This document shows positions 22,266-32,171 of a stretch of 64,000 nt of DNA, piece by piece. The position numbers and the translations under genes are program-made. A model generated the notes under the pieces. That model was not told the DNA's origin. It saw nothing but the letters and a program-made list of their open reading frames with translations, and ran no database searches. Each line of letters starts with the position of its first letter. Position 1 is the first letter of the stretch. Origin of the DNA: Fagopyrum homotropicum (Eukaryota; Streptophyta; Magnoliopsida; Caryophyllales; Polygonaceae); NCBI GenBank assembly GCA_033239125.1, contig BSWB01000002.1, positions 153,064,409 through 153,128,408 on the forward strand. Reading direction: 5' to 3'.

Positions 22266-22775
22266 ACGGAAGATCTCAATTGTCTTGGTTTGGGCAAGTA
22301 TGTAGTAATCTTCGTTGGACCGTAGATTGGTTAGATTTCTTCTTTTTACTGACTTTCGGATTCTTTTCGAGGGTAACTTTTCTGTTCTTGGCCTTGGCTA
22401 TTGATTAAAATGAATATATTCTTTTAGAGGCACATATTTATAGTAGGATGAAAAGATCGCTCCTAAATGTGCATCATCTGAATGACTGGATCTAACGTAT
22501 TGTGTTCTTCTATGAGATTGATCCGCTTAGAGGAAATCCGTCAAGATTCAGGTTGCTTCTTAGGAAGCTAAGGGCTTCGCCCTTTAATGTGAGGGGATAA
22601 TCATTTCTATGGCATTATCCCCACAATGATTGGCCATACTATTGCTATCCATAACGGTAGAGAACGGTAGAGAACATTTACCAGTTTATAGAACGGATCA
22701 TCCATCACATCGTATGGAGTGGAAGAAAAAAGGCCAAATACATATGTGAATGACGGTGCAGTCTTTAAAGCGGGG

Positions 22776-23303
22776 TGATACGCCCCCGGATGGTGATGCC
22801 ATCCGTGTTTCCGGCTTGAAGGACCCGCACATTTTGAAGACATTTATTATTATGCGGCTATTTAATAATAAGCCTTTTATATTCGGAACTTTAATTCCGG
22901 AACTTAATTCCGTGAATTAAATTCCGATCTTTCATATTTTAGGCTTTTCATATTCGGAACTTAATTCCGACTTTAATTCCGTCATTTATATATGAACCTT
23001 TGGTTAACCCCCATCCACTATATAAGGATGACTTGGCTCATTTGTAAAATCATGTCTAAGTTGAATACTAAGTATTGAGAAGGAAAACCCTCTTACTTAG
23101 TTTAGACATCACCTTCTTCTTCCATCCTCTTAAAAGTTCTACCTTGGATCTTGTATTTGATCCAAGCCCTTCAAACTCGAGGATCCTTTTGAAGGATCAA
23201 CCAAACGCTTCCGCCACCCAAATTCATAGTTTGATCTATCTCAAACAATCAAGAAGAAGTAGTTGAAGTTTCTCCTCGATCTAGATCGCCCGTATTTCTA
23301 TCA
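22776..23303 (+). repeat. TRIM 5' LTR
   Basis: It begins TGATACGCCCCC and ends TTTCTATCA. A TATA-like stretch ACTATATAAGGATG lies at about 23018-23031, with a pyrimidine-rich leader after it, consistent with the promoter inside the LTR. Several short AATTCCG words occur at 22890-22980. Confidence 0.93.
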
Positions 23304-23304
23304 T

Positions 23305-23316
23305 TGGTATCAGAGC
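23305..23316 (+). promoter_or_regulatory. Primer-binding site, initiator tRNA-Met type
   Basis: TGGTATCAGAGC is the complement of the 3' end of plant initiator tRNA-Met, the usual primer of many plant LTR elements. It begins two bases after the LTR. Confidence 0.93.
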
Positions 23317-23384
23317 AAGGGATCGAGGTCAAGTTCTTTACTTGTGTTCTTCATTGTTCTTTATCAAAAATTTTTTTTTCTCTT

Positions 23385-23535
23385 CAGTGTTCTTGAAGAT
23401 CTTCAAGTGTTCTTCGAAGATCTTCAACCGTTCTTCAGTGTTCTTCGAAGATCTTCAACCGTTCTTCAGTGTTCTTTGAAGATATTCAAGAGTTCTTTGA
23501 AGATATTCAAGAGTTCTTTGAAGATCTTCAGCGTT
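23385..23535 (+). repeat. Leader array of GAAGATCTTC palindromes
   Basis: Six units of about 22-27 bp, each centred on GAAGATCTTC or GAAGATATTC and followed by an AA(C/G) and GTTCTT spacer, lie between the primer-binding site and the first ATG at 23540. The 10-bp core is a perfect palindrome. Confidence 0.85.
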
Positions 23536-23539
23536 CATC

Positions 23540-24436
23540 ATGTTTTATGACGATGATGATCAATTTGACTTGTATGGAGAATGGTTGTCATCTCCACATG
23601 AATTAAAGCTCAAAGCGGCCAAACAAACATCCCGGAGATACCGACGGAGACAATATTTTGAGGATGAGGAGTGGTTGCCTCCTCCGAACCCACCTAGGCC
23701 GACTTTTTCGATGAACGGGCACCGACGGTATCCGCACCGGCAAGAATATTATGAGGATACCTATGTTGCTCCAAGACAAAGTGCTTATCTTGAAGAAAAT
23801 CCCTACAAGAAACAACAAGAAGAGAATAAGTCTTTAAGGGAAGAGATTGCAAAATTGAAGGCACAAATGGCTTCCCTCATGACGGCCACCAAACAAGAAG
23901 AACCTCAAGCGGTGTCATAACCTCGGTGTGAGTTGGTTGTCCAACCATTGTGTGATGAAGTCAAAGACGTGGGAAAAGTCATCATTCACGAGGTCTCCCC
24001 GGTTATTCCAATTCAATTGGTCAATCCATTACACGGCAAGTTCTTTGAAGATGACAAAGACGAGCCCATTTTTGAAAGGGAAAAAGAATCCAACCCCGAC
24101 AACGGTACCATTTTGTTGATGGAAAACCAATTTGAGCCGGGCGATTCGAGGTTTGTCTTTATGATGCCCACTCACTTATCCCTCATCTTGCCGTTCCATA
24201 TTTTTAGCATGGCCCCGCCGTTCAAAGTCAAGACTAGTTACGACATAAGAGGCAAACTCTACAACACCGCCACCTTGAGGGATTTCATATTCAACAAACG
24301 CCGCAAAGCCACAATGTTGAAGGACTACAAGTTCAAGCCGCCCGACAATGTGCATTCGGTGTTGATTTTCAAGGGTCTTGTTTCTCAAGGGACTCCTTTC
24401 TTTTTTGACGGTAAAACGAGGACGTTTCACATTTAA
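23540..24436 (+). pseudogene. TRIM internal protein, one frame split by a stop
   Basis: The frame opens at ATG 23540, meets TAA at 23918-23920, and resumes in the same frame to a stop at 24434-24436. It would be 297 codons plus the stop. The first part is acidic at its start (MFYDDDDQFDLYGEWL), then Arg-rich. It ends in a short coiled coil (EENKSLREEIAKLKAQM). The second part is hydrophilic, with no protease or polymerase motif. I do not recognise the family. The N-terminal layout, with a coiled coil before a linker, recalls a shortened gag. Either the stop is a point mutation or two products are made. Confidence 0.7.
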
Positions 24437-24447
24437 GAGGAGGAGAA
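24435..24447 (+). promoter_or_regulatory. Polypurine tract of the TRIM element
   Basis: AAGAGGAGGAGAA is an uninterrupted run of 13 purines ending exactly at the first base of the 3' LTR. It is the expected plus-strand primer. It overlaps the last codons of the internal frame. Confidence 0.9.
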
Positions 24448-24975
24448 TGATACGCCCCCGGATGGCGATGCCATCCGTGTTTCCGGCTTGAAGGACCCGC
24501 ACATTTTAAAGACATTTATTATTATGCGGCTATTTAATAATAGGCCTTTTATATTCGAAACTTTAATTCCAGAACTTAATTCCGTGAATTAAATTTCGAC
24601 CTTTCATATTTTACGCTTTTCATATTCGGAACTTAATTCCGACTTTAAATTCCGTTATTTATGTATGAACCTTTGGTTAGCCCAATCCACTATATAAGGA
24701 TGGCTTGGCTCATTTGTAAAATTATGTCTAATTTGAGTACTAAGTATTGAGAAGGAAAACCCTCTTACTTAGTTTAGGCATCACCTTCTTCTTCCATCCT
24801 CTTAAAAGTTCTACCTTGGATCTTGTCTTTGATCCAAACCTTTCAAACTCGAGGATCCTTTTGAAGGATCAACCAAACGCTTCCACCACCCAAATTCATA
24901 GTTTGATCTATCTCAAATGATCAAGAAGAAGTAGTTGAAGTTTCTCCTCGATCTAGATCGCCCGTATTTCTATCA
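24448..24975 (+). repeat. TRIM 3' LTR
   Basis: It has the same length (528 bp) and ends as the 5' LTR. Differences are mostly transitions. It is followed directly by the CGGGG target duplication. Confidence 0.93.
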
Positions 24976-24980
24976 CGGGG

Positions 24981-25410
24981 GAAATCCTCAAAGCAGAAGA
25001 TCGACTATAAAGGAGGGTTTGCAAGTGTGCATGAATGTGTTAGGTTCCTTTCCCGGGCGGCTCGCCTGAATGCCGAGTCTTTCTCCGCCGCCAACCTGCA
25101 AGATTAGGATCACAACAAGGTTCCAAACCCTTAAAGATAGAATCTGATGGTCAAGTGATGATTGAGAAAAGAATTGGATTCTGTAAAATGATGGTGAGGT
25201 AGGAAGATAAGAGTAAGAAGAAAAGGCTAGGTCCCAGCCTATTCCACAAAACAAGTTTGCTTTAGGCTTCGTAGATGTTTCAGCCATATTTATGGATGTG
25301 ACACGAGAACTATATCATTTGGGAACTAGGACGGGAAACATGTATAACTGGGGTTGTGTACAATCTCTTCACCTCAATCATCATTTGGGAAAATTCGTGG
25401 AGAGGCCATT
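24981..25410. other. Continuation of the insert region between TRIM and solo LTR
   Basis: A minus-strand open frame at 24988-25287 (99 aa) has no recognisable family. Bases 25290-25330 match, in reverse complement, a stretch at about 41957-42000 inside another LTR (GTTCTCGTGTCACATCC). That part is therefore probably transposon-derived rather than organellar. The region continues after the solo LTR at 40472. Confidence 0.5.
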
Positions 25411-26458
25411 TGTAAGAGCCTTAGTCTTTGGAGCCTAGATGAGCTAGAGTGTGTTTAGCTTGACCCAGTCAGCCGCCCCAGCGAACCAAGGAGGCCGCCC
25501 CTGTGTCTAGGCGCCCCTGCGCCTCAGGCTAGCCGCCCCTGTGGCTCTGTGGCTGGTGCAGCCGCTTTTGTTGACTCTTGACCGTGCTTTGCGGCTGGTT
25601 TCTCTTATAAGCCTCCTTATACTTCAGATGAGGGGTTTCCTTACCTCTTTTCAGCTCCATCTTTTTCCTCACGTTCTTCCTCTTCTCCTTTGATCTCTTC
25701 TTGCTTGTGTGAGTGTGTTCTTGGCCTTGGATGCTCTTGTAGATGTTGCTGAAGGTTGTTGGAGTTGTGTTGAGGTGATAGACGAGATGATGCTCCATAG
25801 TTGCAGCCTAGAGTTGGTGTGGTAAGCTCTTTCTCCTCTTCTCTCTTCTTTCCTTCTTCTTGCTTCTTTCTTCTTCTTTCTAGCTTAGGATCACAAGCTA
25901 GGCTTGTGTTGGATCCTTTCCTGGCTGTTTTGATGATCCTATATGTGTATGTATGTATATGTGTTGTTGTGGTGTGTTGAAGACGTGAAGAGAATCGAGA
26001 AAGGGGTCGAAGAGAAGTCGGGACCAACTCTCTGCACAGTTGGCCGCCCCTGTGCCTGTCCTGAGCCGCACCTGCGCCTGGTGTGGAGCCACCCCTGTGC
26101 CTTTGGTGAGCCGCCTTTGCGTCTCATTGGACCAGTCATGTGTTCTTGCTTTTGTTGGTGCATACCTTGTTGGTATGTCTTCCTTCCTTTCCTTTGACCT
26201 TGGCTTAGTTGATAGCTAGGTTAGGATGGTTAGGATGAGTTGTATGATAGAGATGTGTCTTAGACACTTGTGTTGATGTTGAGGTTATGCCATAGACATA
26301 TATGAGCTTGTTATGTTCTTGAGGTTGTAGGTTGGTTCTGGTTATGGAGACGAGTCTCCTAACCCTTTCAGGTTGTGATGTTGTGTGCGTTGCTCTTGCA
26401 GGCCTTGGTTCTTCCCCAAGGGGAAGCTGTGATGTGGTTTTGGATACGAGTGTGATAG

Positions 26459-26477
26459 GTAAGTCCATAGGACTTAC
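26459..26477 (+). promoter_or_regulatory. Conserved LTR hairpin, second copy
   Basis: GTAAGTCC, loop ATA, GGACTTAC: the same 8-bp stem as at 11435, with a different loop, preceded by ATAG. It sits at the equivalent place in the LTR. Confidence 0.5.
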
Positions 26478-26673
26478 TTAGCGTACGGTTGTGGATTGTA
26501 TGATTGTAATGGTTGTGTGTGTTCATATGGTTGTGCATTTATAACCTAAACCGGACTAGGATGACCATTCATTACATTTATATGGCCCAAGTGTATTATA
26601 ACGGACGGTAACCACCGGTATCCGCTTGTTGGTTAGGAGGAGGTGTCTTGAAGATGAATTCAGAGGAGGGGAC

Positions 26674-28407
26674 TGTTCGCCACTTAGCGTGCGTGCAAAT
26701 AAGCTTTAATTATAAAACTAGAAATCAAGCAAGCGAACCCGCAGTGTACGGATCGATATAGTTAAGCAAGAATTCCAGAGTATCGAACACAAGGATTTGG
26801 GGGGAACAAATTCAATTTCGGATTATCAAGCAGGTAAATGTAAGAGCTTTGCAAATTATTGGAAAAACAACAATCCTAAAGATCCAAGTATCCAGCTGTG
26901 GCCATCGATTCAAGATATACTAATGATATAAGGACAGAGTTAAGATATGCAAAGGTATACTAATGTAAGGCAATCGTACGGTGAAGTTCCAAAAACCTTA
27001 TATGACTCACCCACAAGAAACTCCCTATACAGGTTGTTGAGGCTTCAATATAGAAAGGTTCTAAAGGCAAGAATTAATGTCAAATACCCAAACTTATAAT
27101 CCAAGGATCAAGACTAACTAAACCGATTACGGTTGTGACACTCACAATCGAGGTAGAGGTTGTTGAGGCTTCACTACCACCTAGAAAAGGCAAGCCAAGA
27201 CTAAGTTAAAGAAAATCTTTAACTTTGGATTAAAGTAAAAGCAAGTTCGTAAACTTAAGGAAAATCACGGTTAGTTCTTGAGGTTCCACGGCCGTGGACT
27301 CAAGAACAGGCCGTAATTTAGGGTTCGTCGGCGATTCTCTCTAACTCTCAGGGTCCAATCTGTTTACAATCGATCTATCATCATTTAAGCCACAACTATC
27401 AACCCTTCACCTTAGAATTGTTAAGGGTTTTTAGCCAACAATAGTCATAACGATATCAAATTCAAGGTTTAAAAGATTGAAAGATGAAAACTTCCGAAAC
27501 TTTCAATAAACTTCAAACCAATCTCAATGTCAAAATCAAGAACAAATATCGTCACTAGATTCGGAATAGAACAAACAAACACAATCTTAGATAAGAAGGA
27601 AGAACGGAAAGTCAATCCGTCTTCTAAATCAAACCTAAACAAGAAGAGGAATCTTCTTGCGAACAATCTTCCGAATCTTCGATCCTCCGTCAATCCGAAA
27701 ATCTCAATCACAATCTCCACCAAAGTGCGAGATTAGGACAACTCCAAGGATGAGCACAAAGTACGTCTTTTGCAAATGTCGCAAAGATCTCTAAGTCGCG
27801 GTGTGGGCGAAAGTGCGTCTAAGCAGAGGTGACGGAATCTCTCTTCGTCCGTCCTTTTATAGTGTATGATGAAGTATCGGCCCGGCTCAATCCTTTAAAA
27901 GATCGTGGCTTAAAGTGTGGCGAAAAAGATCGCCAAGTTCACGGTCGTGGAAGGTTCCACGGCTGTAATTTAGAGCGTGGAAATCAACACGGTTTGAACC
28001 ATCTTCTCCACGGCCGTAGAAGTTGCTGGAATGAACCACGCTTCCCTAGCCATGGTTCCACGGCCGTGGAACTGAACGTGGAAAGTAGTACGGCCGTATT
28101 TTAGAGCGTGGTTTAGGGCAAGAACGTGATTCTTCCCTAGACTCGTGCATTCCTCAAGTTGGCATTCCCTTAGCTCCTAGAAATGCCCTCAATCCATGGA
28201 CATTGCTCAACAATTCCATCCTTGCTCGATTCCGTTCGGAAATAGCTCTCAATCACCTATAATCAACATAAAGCTTGTGTAGATCTCTATATCGACATTA
28301 TAGACAAACTAGCTCACAATTGCATCTATGCTCAATCAATGACTATCAATATGAATCAAATACACTTAGAAAACGTGCCTAAAATATCACAATATTTCAT
28401 GCTAACA
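26674..28407 (-). repeat. Athila 3' LTR
   Basis: On the minus strand it runs TGTTAGCATG to GGCGAACA. A cluster of CCACGGCCGTGG-type palindromes lies at about 27940-28130. The GGGAC target duplication adjoins it on the left. Open frames at 27469-27736 and 27829-28104 occur in the other LTR too and are not genes. Confidence 0.95.
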
Positions 28408-30061
28408 AATAACTCCATACTTGCCACTTGCTTGTCCCTAAGCAAGGTCTTTCAAAAGCTTTAAAACAAGAGTTAGGATGAAATATGTGTACCTTCTCAA
28501 AGCAATACTTCTTTTGGTTGAATGTGCCCTCTAATCAATAGATCATTCTCAAATCTTGCTTCAATCGTTTATAAGATTTTCATACACTTAATCAAAGAGT
28601 AAAGAGTAAAGAAAGCTCATGAATCAATCAAACTTCCATACAAACATCATAACCCTTAAACATTATCAAAATCAATCATAAGAAACTTCAATTTAGATCA
28701 CCAAGTCATATAACATTCTTTTGATCTTAAGGACTTTCAAAGAAAAAGGTCTAGAATGTGGAAAGGGAATGAAACTTTAAGGAATGTGGTGCATGAATCC
28801 GGGAAAGTGGACAACTACTCTTTTCTTCTTCTCTTGCGGTTTCCGCATCACCTTTAACTTAGAGCTTCGCTCTCTTCTTTTCATTTTTCGACTTTACTTT
28901 TAGAGTTATGGATAGAGGTGCACAAAAACCGAAGCCTAGGAGATTGACGTTTCTCAATTTTTATGAGATGCCTCAAACCCTTAGCGCACATACCATAATC
29001 CGCTAGGAATATCGCTCAATCCGACTTTGGCAAGACACAAACACCCGGCTATGTGAATGGTGCCGAGTTACTCATCATCATGATTGACTTCCCCAAACCT
29101 ACAATTTCTTTCTATTCTTTTGATTGCAAATAATTGCTCTCATGGCCCTCCCACATCAAACATGCCTTTTTCATTCACTTCTCCAAATTCCCGGATAGGT
29201 AAAGGAGGTCAATATTTCAATGAGGGGCTAAATGATCAAAGAAAGAAGAAAGAAAAATCGAATTGTCTTAATCATCTCAACAAGAAGCATAAGAACTTAT
29301 AGTGTGATTTCAACTTCAATTCCTCAACATGATTTAAGTAACATTTATCACATTATGAAACTTGCAAAAGAGGCATAATCAACTCATTCAATTCCTTTTC
29401 AATCCACTATTCGTTTAAGCATGCAATTGTCATCAAACTCAATTCACAAGTAGCGATTATCATAGAAATCATCTCAATTCCTTAGAAGCACAAAAATTTT
29501 CAAAATTTTTCAATGTTTATGGGTTTTTCAAACTCTTTTTCATGTAATGCAATAATGAAACGTGCAACAATATAATGAACATGCAATGATAGTCTCGATA
29601 GAAGCAAACATAGTGAGTAAGAGTTATTACAACTTTTAATCACACCCCACCCCATACTTGGGACGAACATTGTCCCTAATGTTCAAATAAAAGAAAGAAA
29701 AGAAAGAAAAGAAAAAGAAACTCACAAAATAGCGGTGGAGCGGCTAAAGTTGTCGGTCATGCAATCATCATCACTGCGGCGCTGGTGGAGGCGGGAATGG
29801 AGAGAAGCTAGGATCATAAAACCGCCCAAACTGCTGACGGTAGACATCTCTCATCATGTGATCAAGGTCGTCCAAGCGTCCATCTCTAGCATCGGCTCGA
29901 ATCTCCAATGCTCCTACTCTCTCCGAAAGACCAGTAGCCCAATCCGGCATCTGCTCATACCATCCCGGAGCATGACTGTACCACTCTGGAGCGTCGGACG
30001 TTGCTGGTGCTGGTGCTGGTGCAGATGGTGTCTGTGTAGCCCATGGAGGTGGAGCTCCATA
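28408..30061 (-). other. Athila 3' non-coding region
   Basis: The region lies between the downstream ORF and the 3' LTR. It holds purine-rich AAGTATGG(G/A)G words beside the LTR (about 28413-28427) and again at about 29652-29662, both preceded by TTAGGGACAA. These are typical marks of Athila elements. No coding capacity is recognisable. Confidence 0.7.
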
Positions 30062-31345
30062 TCATGCAGGAGGTGTCTCTGCCCAAGTGGGTCTCTCACT
30101 CACGCTGGCGCGGCGAGAAGACGAGCCTGAAGCTCTAGCGGGACGTGGAGAACGTCTAGGCACATCGGGGGCCGCATCCGGCTGATCCGGAAACGTGCCA
30201 AACTCCTGCTCGGCTCCTCCTCCACCCTCAAACTGATCCCTCATCTCCTCCTCCTCAACTACGGGCGGTGGTGGGACATACGGGGGAGCTGCAATCCTGT
30301 TCACGTGCATAGCAGCGAACGTCTCCTTCCAATTATGGCGTCCAGCCATAATGGAGTACTCCTGTAGCCACTCAATACCCCTACCCGTCCTACTCTCCCA
30401 AGGCATGGCCGCATAAGGCGGACCTCTATGTGTGGGGAAGATGAGACCTCTAGTCATGAAGGCATGAAGTCCTAAGGGTACGGCTGGTATACGGGTACAT
30501 GCAGAAAAATCAACTCCCAAGCTCCTAGCAAGGTGGGTAACTATCCCACCGTATCCAATGTTGCCCTTCCTCTTGTTCTTAAGCTTGCTCATAGTAGCAG
30601 CTAAGAGGGTGGCACAGTCAGCTCGGCGCCCATACATCATAGAGTATAGCAGAAAGAGCTCATCCGTCTTGATCTTTTGGGGCGTCTCCGTCCTAGGGAA
30701 GAGACACTCCAAAAGAACACGGTGAGCAATCTTCAAGGCTAAGTGATACATCAACTTAGCCTTGGTGTCAGCAGGTTGCCAGCGGTCCTCGCTGGCGTAT
30801 ATCATAGCAACCTCCTCCCAAAAGTCTTTGGCGTAAACGCCACTAGGAAAGCGACCATTGAAGGTCTCATGGAACCCAAAGAAGGTCCCGAACTCACGGA
30901 TGGTAAAATCATAGTTTCTTTCCATAAGACGGAAAGAAACGGTCCTATCCACATGGCTGTGCTCGAAAGACGTCACAACCTCCCTCGTAATCTCCTCATA
31001 GGCGTGTTCTCGGATAGCCGAGAAGACAACTAGTCCGGCTCTATCCAAGAGCCAAGTAAGGTCATCTATGATGTTAAGAGGAGCTAGATCCTCTAACAAT
31101 AGGTACCTAGGTCCAATCACAGGCCTCTCATGGATCCTCTCGAGTGCATCGAGGTGATCCGCATGAATGGTCGGTACTCTAGGGCTAGGAGGTGAGGGTG
31201 ATGAAGGTGATGATGGAGGTGAAGGGGAAGAGGGTGGTGGTGCCCTAGAGGATGAAGAAGAAGAGGGATTACCCTTCCTCTTCTTGTTTTGGTTATTCTT
31301 CTTCTCCTTGATTCTCCCAGAAACTCTCCTCACAAAGTCCATCAC
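30062..31345 (-). CDS. Athila downstream ORF, plant retrotransposon ORF1 type
   Basis: An intact frame of 427 codons lies at the position where gypsy elements may carry an env-like gene. It starts with a basic segment and a Ser/Pro-rich stretch (residues 25-52). A globular region follows (WLLDRAGLVVFSAIREHAYE, FTIREFGTFFGFHETFNGRF, LLYSMMYGRRADCATLLAA) that resembles the Arabidopsis Athila ORF-1 family (Pfam ATHILA type). The C-terminus is acidic, then Arg/Ser-rich. No signal peptide or membrane segment is visible, so I do not call it an envelope protein. Function in the element is unknown. Confidence 0.75.
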   Translation of the reverse strand: MMDFVRRVSGRIKEKKNNQNKKRKGNPSSSSSSRAPPPSSPSPPSSPSSPSPPSPRVPTIHADHLDALERIHERPVIGPRYLLLEDLAPLNIIDDLTWLLDRAGLVVFSAIREHAYEEITREVVTSFEHSHVDRTVSFRLMERNYDFTIREFGTFFGFHETFNGRFPSGVYAKDFWEEVAMIYASEDRWQPADTKAKLMYHLALKIAHRVLLECLFPRTETPQKIKTDELFLLYSMMYGRRADCATLLAATMSKLKNKRKGNIGYGGIVTHLARSLGVDFSACTRIPAVPLGLHAFMTRGLIFPTHRGPPYAAMPWESRTGRGIEWLQEYSIMAGRHNWKETFAAMHVNRIAAPPYVPPPPVVEEEEMRDQFEGGGGAEQEFGTFPDQPDAAPDVPRRSPRPARASGSSSRRASVSERPTWAETPPA

Positions 31346-32171
31346 TATTCAAAATTACGGTCTGTTCTTGATGATTCCACGGCCGTGGAACTGGCAGCGA
31401 CCGTGGTTCGTTTGGTTTTTTCGCAAATCTCAGCAAACAACACTCCAACTCAGCAATCAGGCAACCCTAGTCTAATTTCTTCCAATTTCAATCAGTTCTT
31501 CCTAAAATTTTTAGCAAAACGAACCAAATTGACAAAGATCAAGAAGAGTGGAAAAAACCTAGGTTTCGGATTTTAAAATCCGAATTGTGCGTTCCTTGGT
31601 GATTTGCCGCTCGATTCGTTGCTTGGATCTTGTTGGTGGTTGAATTTGCTTCAATTTGGGAAGAAGAATCATTGAAAACGATTAAGGAACGAAGATTTGG
31701 GAGGAAGGGCGTGGATTCGGCGTTTTGGGTCGTGGAATTGAGTATTTGTGGAGTGTTTTGGTGAAGAACGTGGTTTATATAGTGACAGGCAAAATTTTGA
31801 AAATCACGGTCTGTCGGGGGGTTCCACGGCCGTGGAAATGTACGGAACCGTGGTTTTGGTGATTTTTCAAAGGCTTTTGGAAATTACGGTCACTGTAGCT
31901 GTCACGACCGTGGTTTAGGCCGTGGAACTCTCTGTAATGCTCCAAAGTCCAAGTTTCGTCACTTTTCTTCAACATTACCCTTCCCTTTTCCTTTTCCATC
32001 GTTCCTACATCCAAAAACACGAACATACCGGAAGAAATCGAGGCAAAATAAAGCGAAAAACGAATAAACTAAGCTAAACTATGAATCGAAAACAAAAACA
32101 AAAATGCAATACCTTGGGTTGCCTCCCAAGAAGCGCTTTGTTTAAGGTCCGTAGCTAGACCAGTCTCGCAC
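31346..32171 (-). repeat. Spacer with CCACGGCCGTGG-type palindrome array
   Basis: The spacer lies between integrase and the downstream ORF. It carries repeated imperfect palindromes (for example CCACGGCCGTGGAA at about 31378 and about 31826), together with single-arm copies ACGGTC and CACGACCGTGG. The same word family occurs in both LTRs and at the end of gag-protease. No gene is visible. Confidence 0.7.

Larger units (their letters stand above)
19900..22775. other. Organelle-like insert, possibly mitochondrial
   Basis: Composition changes abruptly here to fewer AT runs and many short gene-like fragments. Two pieces point to plant mitochondrial origin: a mitovirus-type polymerase remnant near 21060-21345 and an antisense SSU-rRNA-like stretch near 22150-22265. 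Plant mitochondrial genomes are known to hold both kinds of sequence. The remainder (19950-20870, 21480-22140, 22440-22770) has open frames without recognisable products. The TRIM at 22776 interrupts it. Plastid or bacterial origin for parts is not excluded. Confidence 0.45.
22776..24975 (+). mobile_element. Complete TRIM/LARD-type LTR element, 2,200 bp
   Basis: Two 528-bp LTRs (22776-23303 and 24448-24975) flank a 1,144-bp internal region. The primer-binding site (23305-23316) and polypurine tract (24435-24447) sit where expected. The whole is bracketed by a perfect 5-bp target duplication, CGGGG, at 22771-22775 and 24976-24980. The LTRs differ at about 22 positions by eye (near 4%) plus small indels, so the insertion is not very recent. 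There is no polymerase; the element must use proteins of other elements. Its internal region carries one open frame broken by a single stop. Confidence 0.95.

Noticed and set aside
24981..25410. Mitochondrial origin extended over this segment
   Set aside because: Part of it (25290-25330) matches an LTR at about 41957-42000 in reverse, so organelle origin is not supported here.
27829..28104. 91-codon frame present in both Athila LTRs
   Set aside because: It overlaps the CCACGGCCGTGG array and U3 region. Its presence twice reflects LTR identity, not gene conservation.
30062..31345. Envelope-like gene for the Athila element
   Set aside because: The position fits, but no signal peptide, membrane helix or cleavage site is visible. 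It was left as an ORF of the Athila ORF-1 type.
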